64,000 nt of DNA from Diphasiastrum complanatum (lineage: Eukaryota > Streptophyta > Lycopodiopsida > Lycopodiales > Lycopodiaceae): positions 4,058,056 to 4,122,055 of the forward strand of contig CM055093.1 in the NCBI GenBank assembly GCA_029204225.1, written 5' to 3'. The notes beneath the pieces are model-generated. The model made no database searches and was not told where the DNA came from. It worked only from the letters and a program-made list of their open reading frames with translations. The position numbers and the translations under genes were made by a program. The stretch's first letter is position 1; the number at the start of each line of letters is the position of its first letter. Below, in pieces: positions 43,059 through 53,425 of this stretch.

Positions 43059-43713
43059 ATGGCTTCAATAAGTAGTATACAATCAAAGATCTATACAATC
43101 CTCGACTCATCAGGATCTAACTTCCTAGCATGGAAGATTAAGACCTCGCTTATACTAAAGGGAGAAGGATTATTTCCTTGGGTAGATGGCATCGAGGAGA
43201 TGCCTACAACTACAGACAAGGAGCTACGCAAAAGGAGGTCCATCAAGGATAGCCTGACTCTTGACCTGGCTACACTCTCTAAAGCAAAGGAGATGTGGGA
43301 TACTTAACTTGCAAGATTTCAGACAAAATCACGCAGTCAGATCATGCTACTCGAAGATCAGCTGACAAATCTGCAGCGGAATGGGAAAGACCTCACTTCC
43401 TTGTATCAGCAAAGAAGCAACTTACTTATCTGTTAAGAGCTTTTCCAAGACCTTCCAGACAACCAAAACGCTACTAGCAAAGGATCCTACTATGACACTC
43501 GAAAAGGCAGTTGTCGAGATTCGAGAAGAAGTTGAAGCTCGAGAGCACCTTCATCACAAGGATGCTTCTGACCAAGCTCTCTACGACAACAAAGAAAAGA
43601 CAAAGAAGCAATTCAAGCCTAAGAGAGAGTCTAATCGAAGGCAGGATCGAGATCAACAAGTAGAAGGAACCAGCAAAGACAAATGGAGAAACAAAGAAAA
43701 GCTGAAACAGTAG
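43059..43713 (+). pseudogene. Copia D gag, broken
   Basis: MASISSIQSKIYTILDSSGS, FLAWKIKTSLILKGEGLFPW, then a deletion after KELRK joins to SIKDSLTLDLATLSKAKEMW. Frame changes and a stop near 43,305 follow. EVEAREHLHHKDASDQALYD and a basic tail to KLKQ close it. It lacks about 20 residues present in copy C near EELRE...EKNDKA. Same gag family as 15,031. Confidence 0.85.
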
Positions 43714-44290
43714 AGTGGAGACAAGAAGACATGCATGAGATGCAAATGCGAAGGACATATTGTCGATTCATATTGGCTAAACCCAAAAATTGAGTGTATC
43801 CACTATCATAAGAAGGGCCATGCAGCCATGGGACTGCCGCAACCCAAGAAACAAACAAGCTCAAAGCAGACAAGAGAACAATAATAGTTCATCCTATGTC
43901 GAGGAGCCAGAGAGCTCGAAGATGGACGAAGAAAGATCAAATCACGGAAATTCGACCGCCTACATCTGTGCAGACATGTGTGCAGTATCAACACCTGACA
44001 CACAGGAGGTAATCCTTGATTTAAGAGCTATCTCACACTTCGTTACATCAAGATGAATCATGTCTGATTTTCAAAGTGTAGATCCCTTAAGATTTTTCAT
44101 TCTTGGAGATGAATCAAAGCATCAAGTGAATGGTATTGGTTCACTATGGCTCAACACAAATGGCAGAGATAGACGATTCAAAGATGTTCTGTTTGTGCCT
44201 ACACTACAGCAGGACTTGCTATTAGTGGCAAGAATAGTTGATGTAGGGATGCGTGTAACGTTCTCAGACGAAGCATGCAATTTTTTTTTT
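43714..44290 (+). pseudogene. Copia D zinc knuckles, protease and pre-integrase start
   Basis: Both knuckles are damaged: CMRCKCEGHIVDSY has lost its last Cys and CIHYHKKGHAAMG has lost Cys 2. The retropepsin motif reads VILDLRAISHF, so the DSGA active site is destroyed (DLRA). Downstream, ILGDESKHQVNGIGSLWLNT, DVLFVPTLQQDLLLVARIVD and a T run at 44,281-44,295 lead to a deletion that removes the pre-integrase and integrase N terminus. Confidence 0.85.
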
Positions 44291-44329
44291 TTTTTGTGGA
44301 GAATAGATCTCAAACTGATTCAATAATTT

Positions 44330-44650
44330 TTGCAATGATCGAGGAATCATTCATAGAAGAACTGCTTCTTATACACCGCAGCAAAGTGGTGTTGTAGAAA
44401 GAAAGAACAGGACTCTAATGGAAGCTGCTAGGTGCGTGATGACCTATTCGAAGGCTCCAAGAGTGCTGTGGGCTGAAGCAATAGCTATAGCTGCTTACAT
44501 TCAGAACAGAACAGGAAAATCTGGTCACACAACACCACATGAATTATGGTGGAGTAGAAAACCCAACCTGACTCATATTCAAATATTTGGCTATGCAGCA
44601 TATGCACATGTTCCTGACAAGCTTCGAAAGTAGAACAAGGATATCCTGTA
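44330..44650 (+). pseudogene. Copia D integrase C-terminal part
   Basis: In shifted frames: GIIHRRTASYTPQQSGVVER (catalytic Glu), MEAARCVMTYSKAPRVLWAE, AIAIAAYIQNRTGKSG, HELWWSRKPNLTHIQIFGYA, AYAHVPDKLRK. The first two catalytic Asp residues were deleted at nearly the same segment as in element C. Confidence 0.8.
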
Positions 44651-45612
44651 GGATATGACAATCATTCGTCATACTATAGAGTCTATATGCCAAGACAAAC
44701 ACATTGAAGACAATCAGAGATGTCAAATTCGATAAGAACAAAACAATGGCCAATGATGATCCTATTAGTTATGAAGTTCTTGGAAGATAGTACTATGATC
44801 TACCAATTGTGACAGAGGGAGCAGAGGATGAACACTCAGACGAAGAACCTCATTCGAGCGACGAATCAGACAGAGAAAGATTCGCAAGCCAGCCTACTGC
44901 TACAACACTTGTAAATCAAAATGGTTCCGGACCTAGCAGATCGATAAAGGCAAGAGCATTGCAATACTAGAAGGATCTCCTAGAAGATCAACAAGAGAAC
45001 GAAGAGTGCCACCAATATTTATGCCAGACAGCACAGCTTCTACGTCAGAAGAGTTTTGTGGATTCAGTGGAGAACCACAGACATTCGAGGAAGCAATTGA
45101 ATATTCAGAGAAGGACAAATGGATCCAAACCATGAATGAGGAGATGGAATCCATGAGGAAGAATGAGGTATAGACATTGCAGCCATTACCAGATAAGCGA
45201 CATACTATAAAATACAAATGAGTTTACAAGCTAAAGTATGGACCGAATGGACATATTTCAAAGTATAAAGCCAGACTTGTAGCGAAGGGATTTTCTCAGA
45301 GATATGATATCGATTGTCATGAAACATTCGTCCTTACATCTACTGTTTGCATATGCAGCTGCTTATGATATCAGGATTCACATCGTGGACGAGAAGACAA
45401 CGTTCTTGCATGGTGAGCTAGATGAAGAAGTCTACATGGATCAACCTCCAGGCTACATTTCGAGCTCACTTTCTACTTATGCATGCAGAATGCATAGGAG
45501 TATCTACGGTCTAAAGCAATCAGCTCGACAATGGTATAAGAAGAAAGATCAAGTCCTAAAATCCTTAGGGTTGAAGCCAATAATAGCTGATTCCAACGTT
45601 TATATAAGAATG
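44651..45612 (+). pseudogene. Copia D integrase-RT linker and RT N-terminal half
   Basis: Linker: YDNHSSYYRVYMP, NYEVLGR, YYDLPIVTEGAEDEH, EEFCGFSGEPQTFEEAIEYS. RT: MNEEMESMRKNEV, a stop, RARLVAKGF-like text, then from 45,304 IVDEKTTFLHGELDEEVYMD, QPPGYISSSLSTYACRMHRS and YGLKQSARQWYKKKDQVLKS, ending SNVYIRM at 45,612. The YVDD motif that should follow is missing because of the insertion and deletion here. Confidence 0.85.
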
Positions 45613-48556
45613 TTAGAGCCATTTTCGATAGGGGGTTGGTCCAGCCAAAACGTCCTAAAAGGGTCAAGGGGCCCCACCTCCGATGGCGGGTCGGCCCTAT
45701 GTGAGCAATAGAGGGTTTGTCACTTCCAACCCTGATGGCCTTCTCTGTTGCCCCGTGCTCCCCAACCGATGAGAGTTTTTCAGGCTCTTAGAGATACGGT
45801 TGCAAGGAGGTGTAGTACTTTTGGCTGCAATGATTCACTAGCTTTCTAGGATCACGGTTTCGTAAAACTTCTGATCACTAATTCGTGTTAGGATCTTGCT
45901 AATATCTCTTTCCCCATTGAATTCGGTTTACAGTTAGTAAAAATCTTACATGGGCTAGAAACCCATTTACTGTCTATGATGTGCTCGTGGGGTGCAAGTT
46001 ATACGCACCGCTTTGTTTTCTAAGCAGCGGTATTTTTGCCGACACAGATGGTGGACAACCTGCTCTGGTGTTTCATAGAGGTCGGATCCAGCTGACACGC
46101 TTCATAAATGACGAAAATAAAACGCTTCTGAACTTTGACGGTTTATTGCGGTTTAAACTATCACTTCTATCTTAGACAAGCATAGAGTAAAACACATCCA
46201 CCTTTTAAAACCGTATCCACATAATTACTTCCAAACCATGCTAATAAACCCTGGTTACAAGCGTTCTTGCTTTCACTAAACGTCAATAACCGAAAATCAA
46301 TCCCTCCCTTAATTAACCCCACAACATATGACATTTATTACTATAATTCTCAACTGAACTCTAGTTCATGCTTAAAAACCCGATTCACTACCAAACCTTA
46401 CAAGTACTCACCAATGTAAATGAGTACAACTGAAAATTACAACCAGCAGCAACACTTAAATCTGTAGGACCTTGGAAAAACTTGACATAATTAGTCCCTC
46501 AACAAGCTTACTTCCCTAGACCATTCATAACAATCTCCTTCAAAGTGTAAAACCCTATCTTACACATCTCACATCCCATTCCAATTTAAGTTAAGAGCTT
46601 ACAAATAGAACTTAAAAAAATGGAAGTGACTAGAAAGAAAGTTCAAGTCAAAAACTCACCTCAATGTGCAATTAGGTAGCCGTTGCATGGAAACTCTAGT
46701 CATGAACCTTGTAGCAAAAATCAGAGCTAGGCATGTTGACGCAGTTTTCTCCACTTTACACGTGTAAAAAACGAAAATAAAGAAAATGAATGTTTCTGGA
46801 ATATGAACGGTGCGATTGAAATGTTAATGGTTCAGTTGAGAGAAAACGGAACCAAAAGTTTGTAAAAAAAACAGGCCAGAAAGATACAATGGCTAAAAAA
46901 AATCAGCAACCCATCACTCACACAAGCCCTCAAGCAATCCATCCCACTCATTCAAGATATAAGCCTACTAGTATGACAATGGACTACAACCAACCAACCA
47001 ACTCTCACCATGAAATCACTCTCACCCATTAATCCTCTCAACAAAAGCAGTAAACATCCTCTCCAAGTAAACAAGTAATTGTGAACCAATAATATTTCTA
47101 ATCAACCCACCAACTCCTTTCAAGCAATATTCATTCTTCCATCAAGATTCAAGCATACATCTTTCACGACGTACTCCTCAAACCCAAGCATAATATTCAT
47201 CAACTCACTCCCCTTCAACTAACATTCACGCAATACATTCCTTATCTTACGACCCACTCTCTTCAAGCAAACCCCAAACAAGATGGCAAAAGACAAGAAG
47301 AACTACTCTTCCTCTCAACTAGCAACCTGCAATTCCCTCAACACACATACTAATACATGCCTCCTCACCACTACTCTTCAACACCCAAGTAAACAAGCAT
47401 TCTTCCATTAACTCACAATCAAGCACTAACATCCTTTCACTAACAACAAAGCCCTCTCAAGCATGTAACTAACATAGAACTAACATCACTCTCAAAACAA
47501 GTAAACTCACTTCCAAACTACTAACATTGGAATAACTAACATCAAAATATAACTAACTTTCAAACACCCACAAGCAAACAAGCAACTCCCAAAATACCAA
47601 CTCTTAAAATTACTAACACACAAAAGCACTAACTCACAAAAGCACTAACTCCAAACAATAACATCAAAAAGCACTAACTACAAATACAAAGAATTGGCTA
47701 AATCCCAAGTGTCACCCTTCAAAATGAGGCTTTGTCAATTTTCATGCCCTTCAAGCCCTCTTTGCCATTTGTCCTCAACCCATTTGATAGTACACCTAGT
47801 GGCCTCCATAAGAGAGTGGGGGAGTGGTGCATTCAAGGCCCTCTTCCAAAACTAGCCAAGATGTCATTTTTGTCAAAGGCTAGGGAGGCCATTCAAGTTT
47901 CCCCTTTTGTACACCCTAGAAGCCCAAAATGTCAATGGCTAGTGGGTGTACCTCCCAAATTTTTTTAGCCTCCAAGGTGGTTTGGCATTTATTATCCAAA
48001 TTTTGGGTGAGGCCCTTTTTCAACCCCTATTTTTAGTAGGCGGCCTTCATTTTTTCTTTGGGTACCTTCGTTTTTGGCCTTTCTTCGATTTTTCAAGGGC
48101 TGTGCGCCTACTGCTCATTTGTTTGGATTTTGGCCTGTTGGGTAACCACTTGGCCCGCACATTTCGTGAATTGCCCGTAAATTTTCCACACTTTGCTGTT
48201 AGGGTTTTCGTGACTCCTTGACACTGAATCCATATTTCCTGGTCCCGTTTTTACCCGAAACTTTTCTCTCTCGGTTTTTTCTTCCGTGGTTGACTTTTCT
48301 TGCATTCATGACTAGGGCTCCCACGACAACACGGTTTCCCTGAAAAATACACTGAGTGATCATATATTAGTAAAAATAGACTCAGTACATGGTGAGATTT
48401 TAGCACGGTCATACCGGCTATTTTTTTACAACTGGCCATTTTTTCGAAAAGCCGTAAAATATTTATTGGCCATTTCTAAGGCCGCAGAATTTGCTCTAGC
48501 GTCATTTAGGATGGGCTGGGACCCAATTCTAGGTGGACCGGCACTTTTGGCTCGGT
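45613..48556. mobile_element. 2.9-kb unknown insertion in copia D RT
   Basis: Replaces about 220 bp of RT including YVDD. No transposon gene is recognised. The left edge has GGTTGGTCCAGCCAAAACGT near 45,635 and the right edge, reversed, has TTGGGTCCCAGCCCATCC near 48,510-48,530, a loose inverted similarity. The right-edge GGATGGGCTGGGACCCAATT also occurs at 12,637-12,656. 46,890-47,690 is poor in G and rich in A and C with many ACTAAC repeats. ORFs at 45,981-46,175 and 47,732-48,221 look accidental. Confidence 0.55.
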
Positions 48557-49183
48557 CTCCAAATATACCCAAAAGATCTTAGAAGATTTCGGAATGATGA
48601 ATTGCAAAGGAGCAAATACTCCCATGCTTGCAGGAACAGTCCTGACGAGTGAGGATTGTTCAAAGACTGAAGAAGAAGGAGAATTGATTCAGCATACACC
48701 ACACATAAAGCTGATCGAATAACTAATGTACCTTGTAGATAACACATGTCCTAACATTGCTTATGTCGTGTTCAGGATGAGCCAATCTAGTACGAATCCA
48801 GGCTCCGACTCACTAGAAGATTGTGAAACGAATCTTGCAATACCTCAACTAACGAAAGATTTTGGATTGTGTTATTATCGTGATGCAGGGTTACAGATAC
48901 TTTGCTACAGTGATGCTAGTTGGGCATCTCTCAATGATGACTACAAAAGTGTCTCAGGAGGCCGCACCATTGCGTTAGGAGCAGCAATTCTCTGGTCCAA
49001 AAACAGACCATTGCGGCTCAATCATCCTGTGAAGCAGAGTACGTAGCAGCAGCAAAGATGGCCAATGAAATCACTTGGCTCAAACAGTTTCTTGACGAAC
49101 TGGGCGAAACAAGAAATGAACCTCTGATTTTGCAGATGGGTAATACTTCCGCAATACATCTGACAAAGGATCTCATGTTTCAC
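48557..49183 (+). pseudogene. Copia D RT end and RNase H, part 1
   Basis: Resumes with SKYTQKILEDFGMMNCKGAN, TPMLAGTVLTSEDCSKTEEE, then YLVDNTCPNIAYVVFRMSQS, LTKDFGLCYYRDAGLQILCY and SDASWASLNDDYKSVSGGRT (RNase H; the acidic Asp of YSDA is kept), and MANEITWLKQFLDELGETRN. It stops at DLMFH, where the solo LTR lies. Confidence 0.85.
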
Positions 49184-50326
49184 TGTTGGCTGATTCTGAC
49201 AAATCCCCAAGATACTCAGACAGAGCAACTCAAGAGCACCTCTCAGACCGAGGAGGTCTCTGAGAAGACGAGACGAACGAAGGCTGAGAGCCGAGTATGA
49301 GAGTCGAGGAATACTAGTTAATACTGCCAAGTAGAAACTGTGTAAGCCTTATGGTGAATCCCGGAAGATGGAATGACCATGTACGAACTACTATTTCTAG
49401 GCTAATGTAATAAATGCAAGTAGACCCCTCTTAAAGAAAGTAGAGTGAGCCACCTTTTGATGGTGACTTCTAGTGGAGAGCATTATTCCACTTGTAATTT
49501 GTGAATGTCGAAATTTCACTAGGATGCCACCTAAGAAGCTCTCTTGCTTATTTAAGGACTTTCTCTTTGAGAAGAGGAGCTTTTTGTGTATTGTATCAAC
49601 TCCATGCTAAAATGAGAAGAGCCTCCACGAGTTAGGTGCATCCATTGAGCTCCTTGATCATGCTTGTTTCTTGAGTGAATGCATTCATGATCTTGCCCTT
49701 CCCTCCTTTGTGTGTGGTTGTGGATCGTAGAGTGGATTAGATTTGCTGCTTTCCTAGCATGGATTAGTTTTCATTTCTTGTTTGTGGATTAATGTAGGAA
49801 TCAACATTAAGGTAAACTAAATAGGCTAGGTTGTGGTGTAGTTCTTGCATATCTCCTTACAACCTTGTTCTTGATGTTCTTGTGATGTCCAAGAAGACTG
49901 GTTGGTTTTTTGTTTCTTGGACTTCTAAAATGCTGTAGATTAGTTTCTTGTTTCTTGATCTGTGGATTAATGCAGGTGTAGCTTAGTTTTAGTAATGTGT
50001 TAGGATCTGATTTCAGTTCATTTTTAGAGTAGGTAGTTGTAGAAACTATTGAATGTTCATTTGGACTGTATGCTAATCTGTAAATGAATGTTCATGGCTT
50101 GCATCTCTATTTGAGTGTGAGTGCTTTCAAGAGAGAACGACCTTGAGTTGTCCTCTGACAGGCAAGACATAATACTACAATGTTAATTTGTCCCTTCTGC
50201 CTAATTTTGGGCTTTAAACAAGAAAGAATAACTTAAGCAAGAGCCCACTGTCTCTACTGACAGGCAGAAGAAGAAGTAAGCAAATAAACAGTAAACATAT
50301 CCTCCCAAGTAGAGGATCTGTCAACA
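49184..50326 (+). repeat. Solo LTR with TTCAC target duplication
   Basis: 1,143 bp from TGTTGGCTGATTCTGAC to GGATCTGTCAACA (ends TGTTGGC / GTCAACA), inserted in RNase H of D with perfect duplication TTCAC at 49,179-49,183 and 50,327-50,331. No internal region, so two LTRs of a parent element recombined here. A 5'-truncated copy lies at 25,312-26,425. Chance ORFs only. Confidence 0.9.
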
Positions 50327-50331
50327 TTCAC

Positions 50332-50510
50332 TCAAGGATAAAACACATTGCAATCAAATACCACTTAATAAGGGATCTGATCGAGAAGAAGAAGCTGCAG
50401 ACTACTTTCATTGGAACGAAGGAGATGGTTGCTGACATTTTCACAAAGGCCTTAGACAAAGGTCTGTTCTAGAAACAAAGGAGCAGTCTTGGAGTCATCA
50501 AGCTATCACG
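50332..50510 (+). pseudogene. Copia D RNase H, part 2
   Basis: Continues across the solo LTR: RIKHIAIKYHLIRDLIEKKK, LQTTFIGTKEMVADIFTKAL, DKGLF, a stop, KQRSSLGVIKLSRFERQ. The DIFTKAL motif marks the usual RNase H end of copia pol. Confidence 0.9.
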
Positions 50511-50524
50511 CTTTGAGAGGCAGC
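50511..50524 (+). other. Polypurine tract of copia D
   Basis: CTTTGAGAGGCAGC immediately before the 3' LTR. Confidence 0.8.
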
Positions 50525-51372
50525 TCAAGAAACAAAATGTTTCTATTATCAAAGCTTTGCTAGCTTTCAACTCTCAATTTGACGAAAAGACACGAAGCAA
50601 AAATGTTTGTGACACAAAATCCTTCGTGCTCCAAAGGACCAAGAAGATCAACCAAGTACCATGAAGTACAAATCTTTGATCTGATATCGTGACATCAACA
50701 GAAGAGCTTTAGGACGTGGTTGATCCACCACTCTTGTAATCCATGATTAGTTATAGATGCTTAATCTGTCTAATCAAGGATATTACTTGAAGCGACACGA
50801 AAAGTATTTACATTCTGCTTGATGCATTAAAAAAAAAATGCACACAGATAGACGATAAATACAGAATACATGTCCGCCTGTGAGCAAGACAATTTTGTAA
50901 GAGGATCAACGGATCCAAGAAGTTCGCTAGTAAGCGAGACACTATTCGTGGGAGAACATTATTTTCTCTCACACCAATGCACTGTGTGGATCTGTCACAT
51001 AGTGCTCGAAATCAAGAGGATCAATAGATGATATTGTAGCTATTATGCACATATTATTTTGAATTTTGTCTGATCTTGGATGAATTGTTATCTACTATTA
51101 TTCGTGTATCTCATTTACTTGTTTAATCAATTCCGCACACTGGTTCAATCTTGTTGAATGTTGTATTAATTCATAACGTATACCAACAGTGTCTGTCTAC
51201 ATTTTGGAGGATTGTATTGAATGATATAGCAGGCAGTGACCAGCAATCATATCCGAACTCCACACGAACTGATTTTGTTCGAGTCGCTTTGTTTCATTTC
51301 AGGATAGTTTTGAGATTGTTCCGCGAATTGTTAGAGAGACTCCCATCAGTTCTCATCGATTTCTTCTCATCA
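50525..51372 (+). repeat. 3' LTR of copia D
   Basis: 848 bp, starting TCAAGAAACAAAATG (the initial TG is mutated to TC) and ending TTCTCATCA, followed by the CTCAT duplication. Confidence 0.9.
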
Positions 51373-51377
51373 CTCAT

Positions 51378-51835
51378 TTCAAAAGATCTCGCATTTGTTA
51401 TATATTTTGAATTAGAAATATATCTATGTTCTTGATAAGTTTGTATTTTATAATAACAAATTTGATATTAGTTTGTTTTTAAATTAACGTTTGAAATTGC
51501 ACAAAGCAACAGTTTGCCTATAGATTTGTGGTATGTTCTATGAGGTTCAGACAAATACATTTATTAGCTTTTGTGAAAGAGTTAAGTATTAGTTAGTTAA
51601 CTTATCATAATCATTCATTTATTTTTATTAACGTTCTACATTGCAAGAGCTACACTATTAGAATTACTATCACAAAAGTAGTTAAGGTTTTTAATAATTG
51701 TAGAACTAAGATTGCATATTGGGATTTAGAAAGACTAAGAATTGTGCATGGAATGATTTTGTCAATAAATAAGTGATCTTCAATTGATTATAATTTTTGG
51801 CGATGGGTTTGATATTTTGATCATAAACATGTTAG
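51378..51835. other. AT-rich flank, no gene recognised
   Basis: Simple AT-rich sequence between copia D and the minisatellite. Confidence 0.45.
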
Positions 51836-52080
51836 TCATCAAGATTCAAAAATATTAGTAATCGACATTCAAAATAATCATGATCAATATTCAAAATAGT
51901 ATTCACGATCAATATTCACAGTAATCATGAGTATTCACAATAATCACTTTCAATATTCACAAATATTCATGATCAAAATTCACAATAATCACGATCAGTA
52001 TTCACGATATTAACTATCAATATTTACAATAATCATGATCAATATTCAAGATATTCTCTTCTTAGTATTCACGATTTTAG
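51836..52080. repeat. Degenerate ATTCAC/GATC minisatellite
   Basis: About ten variants of AATCATGATCAATATTCACA with a period of roughly 20-26 bp, including shortened units such as GTATTCACGATCAATATTCA. It is non-coding. Confidence 0.8.
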
Positions 52081-53210
52081 ACAATCCTCACCAACCATCA
52101 ATCAAGTAGTCTTCAAGACGCATCTTTAAAATGTCGACTAATCCATTATCCGATATATGGAAGACATTTTGTGCAAATTTAAGAAGACACTCTTAGAAAC
52201 AATAAAAATATATTTTCAAAGAAATTACCAAAGTATAACAACTATTGAAGGTATAACACTTGCAAGTGGTGTTGAGGTCAGTGTCAATATTTTGCAAGAG
52301 AATACTCCATCATTAGAGCAAGGAAGTTTCTACTTAAGTTATCATGCCAAAAAACTTAGCTGCTTACTAGTTAAAATGCATATTGAAAAAAAGAGAGAAT
52401 AAGGTTCATACCTTTGTTGCAACCTCCAAAAAATGGTAAAGATCTTTGAAGAAACCACAAGATAGATGTTCAAATTAACAAAAGACCTCACCCTAGAAAA
52501 GATGCACAACAACAATCAATAGTGGCTCCTCACACTTAAGCAGCAAAGGACACATCAATTTCCAAGACGATATTCTCTCCACTGTTTGGATTTTTGAACC
52601 CTTTTACGGGATGAATCATTGTCCAGAGGTGAGCTTCCCAAAGGAAGTCGATCAACCAAAAGTGTGCTTACAAATAGTGATTCAAGTTAAAAGAAGGCAA
52701 TTTGCCACTGCTTTGGAGAGGTAGCGCTCCAGCCAAGATGGCTAGCTCTCTTGCAATAAAACATTTAGCCACGTTATTGTTTCGGTGTCCGTGACTCTTA
52801 TGTTGAGGGTTTTGTCCTGTTGAATCCTATGCTTGATCTACAACTTTAGGCATTCCTTTTGCAAGGTATCTACCTTATGAAGGTACCAAAACGGCAAAAA
52901 GAAAGGTGAACAAAAAATTAAAGTCAGATATCCAGCCAACCACAAAGCATATAGTGCTACTACCAAGTGGAGGAACATCGGCTAGATCACAAAATCTTTT
53001 GTACTCAATGGGTCTTTTTGTGCATCTTTGTGTTCAAAATCATGACATAGTTTAAGAATTGTGTTTTCTATTTCTTGAAGAGTGTGGCCTACTAGTAAAA
53101 TTGGCGTGTCCATTTCCTTCATCAGTGACTCCTCTTTTTATAGAAAGCCAACGCTATCCAACAATGTCTACGTGCGTGTGTGTATGTCAGCCTCTCGTTG
53201 AATGATTGCT
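52081..53210. other. No gene recognised; one 81-residue ORF
   Basis: An ORF at 52,157-52,402 starts MEDILCKFKKTLLETIKIYF; it has no recognised domain and no supporting context. The rest is unassigned DNA. Confidence 0.35.
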
Positions 53211-53425
53211 ACTGGGGGCTTCCTCCGCAGGCCGTAGGCACGGGTAGCAGCGTAGAGCTCGTAATGAGGCAGCTGCAGCCCGAGGAGAGGCAATGCAGGT
53301 CGCAGCCACCATGCATCATGCAACACACAAAATTTATATGATAAGACTCACTCATTCTCTCCTCCCATGAAAAAATAAGTGGAAGAAGAAGAAGAGTTTA
53401 TATGATAAGACTCACTCATCTCTTC
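53211..53425. repeat. GC-richer patch and 23-bp direct repeat
   Basis: 53,221-53,312 is clearly richer in G and C than its surroundings. TTTATATGATAAGACTCACTCAT minus its last three bases can be seen at 53,333 and again at 53,397; the full 23 bp are identical in both. It might be the edge of a promoter or a local duplication; there is no proof of either. Confidence 0.5.

Larger units (their letters stand above)
42105..51372 (+). mobile_element. Copia retrotransposon D, both LTRs and TSD present
   Basis: 5' LTR 42,105-42,949 and 3' LTR 50,525-51,372, flanked by the 5-bp duplication CTCAT (42,100-42,104 and 51,373-51,377). Primer site at 42,951, polypurine tract at 50,511-50,524. Inside are broken gag, knuckles, protease, integrase, RT and RNase H in copia order. 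Two later events split it: a 2.9-kb insert at about 45,613-48,556, which also removed part of RT, and a solo LTR at 49,184-50,326. It is the same family as element C. Confidence 0.92.

Noticed and set aside
47732-48221. Two overlapping ORFs with Phe/Leu-rich membrane-like sequence
   Set aside because: T-rich composition explains the hydrophobicity; no start context, domain or conservation is visible.
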